The notes under the pieces are model-generated. The model was not told where the DNA came from. It ran no database searches and saw nothing but the letters and a program-made list of their open reading frames with translations. Positions 50,872-62,800 of a stretch of DNA of 64,000 bases are shown in pieces; the first letter of the stretch is position 1; each line of letters opens with the position of its first letter. Position numbers and translations under genes: made by a program. Location: assembly GCF_963676685.1 (NCBI RefSeq), contig NC_092344.1:99726749-99790748 (forward strand), given 5' to 3'. This stretch comes from Mytilus edulis. Taxonomy: Eukaryota; Mollusca; Bivalvia; Mytilida; Mytilidae.

Positions 50872-53800
50872 GTATGTCTATGTCTAATCTATATTGCTTA
50901 AGTTGTTTTTATTTAGAATAACATCATGTTATAGGTCTGTTTTTGTCGAGCCTTCGACTTTAGTCGAAAAAGCGAGACTAAGCGATCCTACATTCCGTCG
51001 TCGTCGGCGGCGTCCACAAATATTCACTCTGTGGTTAAAGTTTTTGAAATTTTAATAACTTTCTTAAACTATACTGAATTTCTACCAAACTTGGACAGAA
51101 GCTTGTTTATGATCATAAGAAAGTATCCAGAAGTAAATTTTGTAAAAATAAAATTCCATTTTTTCCGTATTTTACTTATAAATGGACTTAGTTTTTCTGC
51201 GAGGAAACATTACATTCACTCTGTGGTTAAAGTTTTTAAAATTTTAATAACTTTCATAAACTATCCTTGATTTGTACCAAACTTGGACAGAAGCTTGTTT
51301 ATGATCATAAGATAGTATCAAGAAGAAAATTTTGTAAAAATAAATTTCCACTTTTCCGTATTTTACTTATAAATGGACTTATTTTTTTGGCCAGAAACAA
51401 AACATTCACAAAAAAATTTAACAATACTTTTAGATATTTGGATGATATATTGGCTCTAAATAATGACGACTTCAGTATGTATACTAAAGAAATTTATCCT
51501 GTAGAACTTACTTTAAATAAAGCTAATGATAACAATGACCACTGCCCTTTCCTCGATCTTGATATCTATATCATAAACGGGAAGCTTAATACAAAAATTT
51601 ATGATAAAAGAGATGATTTTTCATTTCCTATTGTTAATTATCCATTTTTAGATGGTGACGTTCCCTTGTCACCATCTTATGGTGTTTATATATCTCAACT
51701 TGTACGATTCGCTCGTGTATGTAACAATGTATTAGATTTTAGCGAGAGAAATTTATGTATTACTGAAAAATTATTACACCAGGGTTTTCGATATCACAAA
51801 CTGGTCAAAACATTTACTAAATTTTATCACCGGTATAAGGAAATAATTCGTAAATATAACTCAACATGCAGACATCTTATACGTTCAGGTATTTCACATC
51901 CAAAATTTTATGGAAATATTCTTTATAAAGCACAAAAATGTCAGTATTCTCCTCAGAAACTAACAAAACCTTTAAATAGACTTATTAAAAGGGGATATAG
52001 TTACGATACTGTTGTCAGGTCATTAAAGATTGCATATTTTGGCTTTAACATTGATTCACTGATAGGGTCTTTGCATCGGAACTAAACACATTTATTTCTT
52101 AAAAAAACAGTTGTTGGCATGACACGGGTTATGTTCTTCTCATATATTTTATGATAGTATGATACTAAACCCCTAACGGGAGGGATTGTACCTGATATTC
52201 ATATGATGAAGACATAATCTTTCAATCAGTTTAATTGAGGTCTGGAGCTGGCATGTCAGTTAACTGCTAGTAGTCTGTTGTTATTTATGTATTATTGTCA
52301 TTTTATTTATTTTCTTTTGTTACATCTTTTGACATCAGACTCGGACTTCTCTTTAACTGAATTTTAATGTGCGTATTGTTATTGTTTTACTTTTCTACAT
52401 TGGCTAGAGGTATAGGGGGAGGGTTGAGATCTCATAAACATGTTTAACCCCGCCGCAATTTTGCGCCTGTCCCAAGTCAGGAGCCTCTGGCCTTTGTTAG
52501 TCTTGTATGATTTTAAAATTTTAGTTTCTTGTGTATAATTCGGAGTTTAGTATGACGTCCATTATCACTGTACTATTATGCATATTTTAGGGGCCAGCTG
52601 AAGGACACCTACGGGTGCGGGAATTCTCGCTACATTGAAGACCCATTGGTTGCCTTCGGCTGTTGTTTGCTCTATGGTCGGGTGGTTGTCGCTTTGACAT
52701 ATTCACCATTTCCTTTCTCAATTTTACTCTGTGGTTTAAGTTTTTAAAATTTTTATAATGTTCTTAAACTATCCTGGATTTCTACCAAACTTAGACATAA
52801 GCTTGTTTCTGATCATAAGATATTATTCAGAAGTAAATTTTGTGAAAAAAAAATTCACTTTTTCCGTATTTTACTTATAAATGGACTTAGTTTTTCTTCC
52901 AGTTAACATTGCATACAGTCTGCAGTTAAAGTTTATAAAACATTTATTAGATTCATAAACTATCCTGGATTTTTTACCAAACTTGGAAGCTTCTTTCAAT
53001 CAAACGACAGTATCGAGAGGGAAATTTTTATTGATGTTTTTCCTCATTTTTGTTGAGTCTGCAATTAACAGCAAAAGTAGGCGAGACATTGGGTTCCGTG
53101 GAACCCTTACGAATTTTTTTATATAAATATTTAGCTGTAAAAGAAATTATTTCTAGTTGAAAGAAATGATATTAATAAGAAGAAAAAATGTCAATTTATA
53201 CTTTCAGACTGGATCCACAGATGGAGATAGTCGTGATAATTTCAGAGACTACAACAGAGGCAATGAAGATAGAGGAGGAGAAAAATGGATGACTGACACA
53301 CCAACTAACACTATACTGTTGAGGGGTCTTCCTCAAAATATAGAAGAGGCAGATGTAGGTTTTATAAAGAAGTTATACATTGTCATTTCAAGATTAAATC
53401 TTTTTTTGTTGATAAATATTGAACAAAATGCAATCAAAACTCTATTGTCACTGGCTTGATTATCGACTCCTAGGAGTCGATATTAAGAATTGAACGATGC
53501 ACAGTAAGTGCGTGAATTTTTCTTGCTACCTGATTGGAAGATATTACGAGACGTGAATAATCAAAGTTTATTGATTGGTTAGACCAATCCAAACCTAGTA
53601 AATGTCCTTCAATCCTGTAGAGTATCAGATTTGTCCTCTCTATTTTAGCAATTAGATTTTACACAGGTAACTTTTATCTATAAATAGTCGAATCTTCTGG
53701 AGTAAACAACAACGTTAAACGATATACTACTTCATAACGTGTGACCTCACGTGTGTTGTAAAATTTGTTGATTGATGCACGTGGCTATTCTAGTAAATGA

Positions 53801-56800
53801 ATTAATCTACAAAGCGAGAGCACTTTCCATTTTCATCAGCTAAGAGTCGACTAGCCCTTTTTGAAAGGCTAATGCTTGTAGCTGTATTAAGCTTCGTTTA
53901 AGATCTCATTATGTATTAAAAAGGAGATGTGGTGTGACTGCCAATGAAAAAACTTTCCAACCGATTCAAAACTAAGTGGATTTTGACAGCTACAAGTCAT
54001 TACAGCCTTCAACAATGAAAGAAAGCTTTTTTGTTTTGGCTTTTTTTTCCTTAAAAAGTATACACCTACTTGTAACTATGATTTTGACTCACATTTGTGG
54101 CACAATGAACATTGATACATGAAAGTGCAGGAATGGCATGGTTTCTTGTGGACATACATCCTTCCTTGTAGTCTAGCAGTATTTCTGAAACAGATAGTCT
54201 ACCAATATTTGCATATTGCCAGATTACAATTTCGAAATAAGTCAATGTAGTATAGACTATACTAATTATTTGTAGTTTTAATTTCTACTGCCACTTGTAA
54301 GTTGTTTTAGTACAAGTCTACTTCAATATAAGTCCCTATTCTCTATAGATGATTTAGTACAAGTCTGCTTCAATATGAGTCCCTATTCTCTATAGTAAAG
54401 TATTGATGAACAATGTGTCTAGGCTTGTAGTTAAATTTGTTTTAATTAATTTTTCAGATACGTGGAGAATTGATGATGTTTGGAGCTCCTGTTAAAGATG
54501 TCAGATTAATGAGGAGAAGTTCTGGTAAGGAATTCTGTTCTGATTGTCATCAGAGGCTTTTGTAATACAACTGGTCTTATTTTTTCTGTGCCCTTCAATT
54601 TCACTTATTTAAGAACTGCTTCACTGAAAATGGCAAGATTTTAAATATACGTATTTTGTCTTTTACCGTTAGCAAAACACTTATTAAAAAAAAATTCAAA
54701 AGATAGACTTGTGATAAAAAAAACTCAATATAGCTGCTTGAGAAAATCCTAACTTAGTACAGGTATCTTCTGAAGAAAAATGACGATACTCAAAAATCTA
54801 TACACCAAAATTTACCTATGGAACTAACAAAAATAAGATACTTGGCTGCATACACAATCACATACACAATACAAAACACCAACAATCATATAGCCATGTA
54901 AAATTTGATATCTGATTCTCCTGTACCTATAATTTAGTTATTTCACCATATTTTGATGGGTTTGGGTCTTCTTTTCATTGTTTTTCAACAAAAATACAAG
55001 ATGGTATATTGTTATAACCTTCTGTCTATACTGAATTGTTGCTAGATAGCACAAACATTTGTTTTTAATTAATTTAATTCCCTCTAAATCTAAGTGTTGA
55101 TGCTTTTATTTAATTTTTAGAAATAGGGAGAATTTATTTGGCAATATAAGGAGATTTGTGTGTTTTATTTTAATTTATCATAAGGCTTTGATAAGATTAA
55201 CAGTGTAATTTGAGAATCAGATAATCAATTATTACATGATCTGTATGTACATCTCTGTGGTTAAATGTCGTGGTAGACGATACCTTGGGTTGTACAAATA
55301 TACTATTAGAGGCAGTAAGTGTTGTGTTATTACTACAATTATTTAATTATTGAATTTACATCAATTTCGTATGCACAAAAAAGCAAGTAAAAGAAAGTCT
55401 ATTTTATATTCAGAAACCTCTCAAAAATATTGCATTTATTTTCTCAAAGAATAACAAAAAATCCAAGCTTTGGTAATGTCACTGGATTGAGAAATATACA
55501 TGTTTACTAGGCAAATTTGGAAATTAATCTATCAATATTCAAATGTGATTGAGCTGTTCTTTAAATTTTCTATAAGTATCTAGCTAGATTGAAAAATATA
55601 GGTAACCATGTCAGATTGGCATTTGTTTTTAAAAAAGTCTTTTAACATGTTCTCCAATTTGACATTTTCAAAACTTTTTATGAAGTTCGAAAACAAAACA
55701 AAAATTGTTCAAAGCAGAAAATGAAAAAAAAACCATGAGAATTTTTAAGAATACTGATTGTTCACATAGGTAAAAATAACATTATGTAAATCATGAAACA
55801 GATAAACAAGTGGTGTAATTTTGTACACGATTTAAAGGTAATTATTTATGTAGATGCATTGGTATAGCATTTAGGACGGAATTAAGATACACACAAAAAA
55901 TTGAAAAAGAAAATAAATGGAATGGTATGTTAACGTAGGAGAGAGACCTGTCTTGTCATTTATCAGTGAAGCATTGTATTGTAAGCATTTTAAGCCCAAC
56001 CCCATTGTGAATGGTGATGTTGAATTCTAATGAGTGCCAATAATCATTTTGTACAGGTGCTTCCCGAGGGTTTGCTTTTGTGGAGTTTCAGAGCATAGCA
56101 GATGCACAGCGCTGGATGGATCAGAATCAGGTTGAAAACCTTGCTCTGTCGTAAAGTACAAATTATACACATGTGTCATCATACTCTAAAAAAATAATGT
56201 ATTGCTGTCTTGATGAAGACACAGGCTTATTTGAGTACAGTGGAAATTAACCCCTTGAAAAATGGTTTATTATTATGGGAATGTTGACTAAAGATATAAG
56301 GGTCTGGGTATTTTAGAAAAAATAAAGGGAGGTTAGTTTTAATTTGTGTGTGTGATGACAGTAATAAAAATAAGCCACAAAACACATCAACAGCAAAACT
56401 GTACTCAGTTTTTGTTGGCTTACAAACGAATGTAAAAAGGTCAAAAGAACTTCACACCAAGGCACTGAATATATACATAAAAAGTGGTATATAACAATAA
56501 ATACCTTCCAAAAAATAATGGATTGTTGTGTTAAAGCTACACGGAATTTAATGTAGGTCAAATTTACAAGTAAAAAAAGGGTCCCAAGGTTTACAGCTGG
56601 GTTGAGTTATGGAGTGTTACAATATAATATTGCAAGTTAAAATGAGTTTAGCGAAAGTTTTCAAACATTTTTTGTAGAAAAGTATATAAAGAGCTTGAAC
56701 TAAACATTTCACCATGATATTTATAGATTAAGGTTTATGTTACAACAGGTAACTAAGATTAAGCTGGGCTTAAAACAGTTCCATTTTCATATTTACTAGT

Positions 56801-59800
56801 TTAAATTCACTCCCTTCTCTGTTTTTTTGTTATAGATGTGTCTTAAAAACCAATACTGTATTTCAAATATATTGACTTTATCAAATTGAGAAAAAAAAAC
56901 ATTTGTATAAACATTGAATGAAAAAGAATTGCACTTGTCAGAAATCAAAAGTATTAAGTGTTAGACATTATTTCTTACTTTTTGAATGTCCAACATTCCT
57001 GAAAAATATATTTATATTTATAAAAAAAAAAAGCATGTAATTGTCTTCCAAAATATCCCATACTATTTTATAAAATATCAAATGAATTTTTAAATAAAAG
57101 TAACCATACATATTGTAGCACTCCATAATTGTGGGAAATGCTTCAAAGGGTATTTGTTACTTATTTTGCTTGTTGTTTCCCCCCTTCAAAATTTCAAGTT
57201 GCCCTAAGATATGCTTAATTAAAGAGAACAAAAGGATTCAGCTAATAACAGAGATAAAAACTACTGATGAAACATAAAAAAAGATTATTTTTTTTTGCGA
57301 TTTTGTGTTGCATTTTGATTTTGCTGGCTCAATTGGATCACTGTCACAACACGGGTTCTGTGTTGTGTGGAGGCTGCTTGGTGTATTTATATCTTTTACT
57401 AATAATCATTTATTTATTAACAGGGAAGACTTAAGCTACAGAACCAGTTCCATATAAGCATGCATTATAGTACACCAAAAACTGGACCAGAGAAAAACCT
57501 TCACAAGACAGACTGGACATGTGGAAAGGTAGGCAACATAGTTTCTGGTCATAGATTAAGATAAGAAAATACACTGGGTACATATTTAGTCATTTTACTA
57601 ATAAATGTGTTATGATTCCATTTCATCCTTGAATGATTCATTTTAAACACATTTGTTAACACTTCATTATGAACTTTGATACTTTGTGGTGAGATTAGGT
57701 GATATCTGGCTGACAGGATGAATTGTGATCAGTTACCAAATTTATGTACTTTTCTCTTTATGTTGTGTAGAGCTCCTCTTTATTTTGGCACACTTTTTTA
57801 GAACTCAAAATTTATTAATAATCTTTTCTTCTTTGAAAAATATGATATGAAGTCTTTGATTTGGTATGAACTTTACATCATACTTTTGACCATTTTTAAG
57901 TTTAACTAATTTTGGATGTAAATGACGTTGAATCATCAATTTTAGGTACATAGTCAGAAATTAATAAAAATCTTGTAAGAAACAGCGTTCTGGTAGGATA
58001 AAGTTTTAATCTAAATAATCACAATATTTAATTGTTTAGGGCATTGCTATCATATGATGTAAATTTTTAACTTCTAGTGTGGAGTCCATAATTTCAAGAG
58101 AAGGGACCATTGTTTCAAGTGCAATTTATCTAGAGAAGGTATGGTAGTATAACCTTTACACATCAGATGATTGAAAACATTGTTACTAGTATTTTGTGTG
58201 ACATTTAGCAAAGCAGATGATTTTAATGACACCAGTGCTACTGATCTTGATAAGAAGTGTTTATATCACTTCCTAGATTCAGTGTTTGGGCTTTCTTTGG
58301 AAAGAAATGGAAAAGTCTGAAGTTAAAGATATGAAGGGCAATCCTTACTGCTCAAAGTTCTTAACAAACTTTGAGAAGACCCCTACTTTCTTATTTAATA
58401 GAAAAAAGATTGATTTTGAACGAAATTGAATCAAGATGGTGTAATACAACAAAGCACTTGTAAGCCAAGGCTAAACCATCCCAGTTTTATATGCTACACC
58501 GTAATCATGAAAATGGCCCTTTATACATGCTGCAGCACAAATATTCAGTGATGGATAATGTGTTTCTTCTCTGTCCAAAATTAATCTACATTTGCTTTAA
58601 CCTGTACACTTATACTTAAATGCCATCAACCATATCATTCTGGACAAGGTTTGTTTTGACTGCTTGCTGCTATATGGTGATATATGTTGGAGCATTATCA
58701 AGTCATATTTTCGTGCAACATAGCCAAAGTTCGTATTTAAAGGGGGGAAATGTGTTTTTTTTTTGTCTGAAGATAATGTCAAGAAGCACATGATGGATGT
58801 AATACCATTTAGTTTGTACAACAAGGTCACTTTTGAAGTTTGTTGATGTAAGGTGTCAAACAAATTATTTCCTTTTCTTATGTATTCCATATTTTTTCAG
58901 AATCTGACAGAAAAAATGAGGCTGACGGCTTTGATCAAGTTGGGACAAATCCTTGTAACAGTAAGTTGTCATTTATCATGAGGTCTTACTAATATGTTAA
59001 CTGGGTTGTTTCCATAGATATAGGACACTGAGGTGATTCAGATAATATTTAAGTTGGTTTAATCTTGTTATTTAATGTCCAGTGATAGGTAATATCTATA
59101 TAAAGTTAACTGTATAATGTATTTGTTCAGCACAGATTTCCTGGTAAAATGTAAATCAAAACGTAATAGATTAAAGTTTTGGTTTAAGGTATTTTGTGCT
59201 CACATCAATTTAAAACTTAGTAAACTGTTTATTATATGTGCTAAATAATGGTTTTGGTCAAGAGTTCATGTTGAAAGGGATCAAGTTTATCATGTTTATG
59301 AAAAGATAAAACACAATCCATGGAAATGTACAGTCTACATAATAAAGTGAGTGTTTGATCTAAGTATTTGTGATGATCATTGCCTTTTCATTATTTCAGC
59401 ATTGATTTTTCGTGGTTTAGATGCCCTTACTACAGAAGACAATCTTATTCGTGCCTTGTCAACAGTAAGAATATCTGACATCAAAAATATACAAGTGATG
59501 AGAGATGAATCTACTAGCATTTCCAGAGGATATGGTTTCCTCGAGTTAGGTTCAGTGATGGAAGCCACACAGTTGCTGAATTGTATTTCACAAGTGTCAT
59601 TTGAAGTTGATGGAAAAATGATCCTTGTGAACTTTGCTAAAAACACTTATTCTACAGTGATGGCAACACTTGCTGCACAATATGCAGGAGAACAGGTATA
59701 CCTTGATTCAAAGAACATCGTATTGATAAGTTTAAATGCAAACTATCATTAATCCATATTTATAACACTAAAGGTAAAAAATTAAAAGCTATCTCATACT

Positions 59801-62800
59801 TTATGAAAACATTAAAAAAAATATCCCCAAGAAAAGTTTTTGTTAGAAGATTCCCTATCTTAATATTTGCATCGACAGGAAACATTGGAATTTTGAGTTA
59901 TGTTATTTTAGTTCATCTTGTGCTAAAGTGAAAAAAATATTATTATTGCATACTTTTACTGATTTTGCAAAACAATCTTTATTTGACCAATAAAAGTTAT
60001 AATTTTAATCCCAACACAATTAAAATGGACATGAACGACAATAATTTTGTGTACTGTTTTTAGCAGGGAACATATGATGTCAACCAACAAAGTACCTATT
60101 ATGATGGATACTATCAGCAAGGAACAGAGTATGATCAGCAACAGTACAGTGGACAATACTATGATGGACAGAACTATGACTACTCTCAATACTATGATCA
60201 GAATGGAGCTGCTGCTACACCTACACAAAGTATGTATTTACACTAATGTTTACACTAATGTTTACACTTATGAACTTCTGTAGAGAGAGTTCCAACACTG
60301 CCCTTTTCAAAAAGTATTTATTTGGAATTCTAAGTTAAATTTTTATATGAGTCTTCATACTCCTATATATTTGCTGTTTAGAATCCTATCTGAATCAGAT
60401 GAAACAATTATAAATTTGAACTTAGTTAAATAATTTTGCCTTCTCTTTTGACCAAAAGTAATATAAAATGGAGGGGTTGTAGTGAAAGGATTTAGTTATA
60501 GGATTACTCTAAAACAACCTTACAATTGCACCCTGTAAATTCAGGTAATACTTTATCAATAGGTGTTTGAATTTGGTAAATTTCTGAAGTACTGTCACTG
60601 TGACAATTACTCAGATAACGAAACCAAAAAGATAATTACTTGAAAGTATTTAAAATTGAGATGAAATGGAGGCTCCATAAATTTTGCATATTTGTAGAAA
60701 ACTACCTGAGGATGTGAATAAATTGACAAATGTGCATGGCAGGGTGTGTCCGGTCCCAACAGGCAATAGTACTGATTTTAAATCTGATTTTTTATTTTCC
60801 AGCAGATTCAACAAATGCAGCAGCCGCAGTAGCCCAAGCAGCTATACAACAGGCTAATGCTGTTAAGCATCTTGTTAATAAACAAGTAAGTTTAAATTTC
60901 TACATTTGTTAACAAGTTTGGCCTCAAAACTTCAAACCTCAGAATGAGAAATGGGTGGCTCCTCGTACTAATCCAACATATTAAATTATTAAGTAAAATC
61001 ATGCAGAGCTCTTCTCCATGATTGTCAAACACTACAAGGATAGAAATTTTGTAATAACATGATCTTTGATTTAAAACCTGTTAGATGACACGTGATATAC
61101 CAAAACTATAAAGTTTTACAAAAAAAACCATGAAGTAATTCCAATTTAAGAATAATGTTAAGAAACAATGGCTACCAATATTTCTAGAAATGATACACAT
61201 TGGAAATAGAAAAAGGATGTAATGTAAGAAAATTTGCACTTTCATTTCTCTTATGATATTTTTAAAAGGTTGAAGAACACCAAAAATACATAGGAAGTTA
61301 TTGTCCACAGACAGAGAAGATATGTCTATTATGGTATATTGGAACTCTGTTCTATTATTATACTTTTGACATCAAAAGATATGATGTGTATTTTACGAGT
61401 TAAAAGTTTTCTAGTAGTTCTATTTTGATATGCTCTGTTGACGGATTCATATCTGACTTTACATACATTGTGGAAACCCTTTTTCTTTAGGTGAAAGGAC
61501 AAGTACCAGAGTTACAGGTTGTAAATCAAGATCAGTCTCAACAAAGTGCACCAGAATACCAAGTTTATCGTAAGTTCACTTCACATAATTAGGAAGTAGA
61601 ATAGATGGAATTATTACAAAGGAGAAGGTACATTAAGACAACATTTTGGGTCCATTGAATTTGAAAATCAAAAAGTATTATAAATCTACCAAAAAACATC
61701 TTTCCAATGGTCATAAATCAACTGTCGAAATAGCTTCATTTTAAAATTTTGATGACACATTGAAATAAGAAAAGGTTGACCCGGAGAGGTGCACAGTCAA
61801 TTTCTATAGGAATTATGACAACCTCCTCGAAATTTCCTACCTTGTTTGTTTTTAGTTCCCTTTTGATGAAGTCAAAGGAGACTTTAGGTTTGCACTCTGT
61901 CTGTCTGTCCATCCATCAGTCTGGCAAAACAGTTTTCCACACTTTTACTCTTCATGCTTTGATTTGATATTTGGTGTATTGTTTTATCATGACTAGTTAC
62001 AGATGTTCCAGTTTGATGATTTTATTTTGTGTAGAGTTATGGTTATTGGACTTTAAAAAAATCCTTCAAATAATCAGTTTTCCACACTTTTTTTTTATCA
62101 TTCTTGAAGATATTAATTTAATTATTGGATATAGTTTTATTGTGACAAGTTATAGATCAAGTCAAAACAATGAAATTTTAACTGGTAGGAAACTTTGTAT
62201 TGCATGGCAATACTCACAGAATGCTTGTTGCATTTGTATTTTATCTTGATTTGTTTGTTTTTGTAGCTCCACCAGATGTATCTCAATATCAATATGAAGA
62301 AACATCAGGATACTACTATGATCCCACAACTACACTTTATTATGATGCAAGCACGCAGGTAATTAGTTGTACCAGTATTACATCTACCAACTTCAAAGTA
62401 ACTAAATTATTATAATCAGTCTTTCCCATTTATGTCCTTCTTAAAAATCATATTTCTGCTGGAAATAAGAATTTACAATAGATATTTTAGTTTTAAAATA
62501 AGAAACAAGTTTTGAAATGACAGATAAAATATCGTATGTGTTTTATGGGTTATAGTATGGTCAAAAGAATACAGATTGAATAATTGTTTCCTTATAATTT
62601 TTTCAGTATTACTACAATGCTCAGACAGGACAGTTTTTGTACTGGGATGCAGATAAGTTTACTTATCTTCCTGCTCCTAATGGGGATGAAAACTCAGGTA
62701 GAGATGGTGATCAGAGGAAAGAACCCGGCAATAAAAAGGAGAAAGTTAAAGTAGCAAAGAAAATTGCTAAGGTATTGTTCAATTTTCATATGATTATTAT

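Larger units (their letters stand above)
50940..53110 (+). mobile_element. Repeat 'TGTCGAGCCTTCGACTTTAG' in RBM intron 1
   Basis: Starts with hairpin TTCGACT-TT-AGTCGAA and GTCGTCGTCGGCGGCGTCC. Then come tandem modules of about 190-200 bp (TCACTCTGTGGTTAAAGTTT at about 51023, 51218 and, after the insertion, 52727). It ends GGCGAGACATTGGGTTCCGT with hairpin GGGTTCC-GT-GGAACCC. Modules carry ACCAAACTTGGACAGAAGCT. Interrupted by a PLE-like insertion (51410-52727). Confidence 0.6.
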
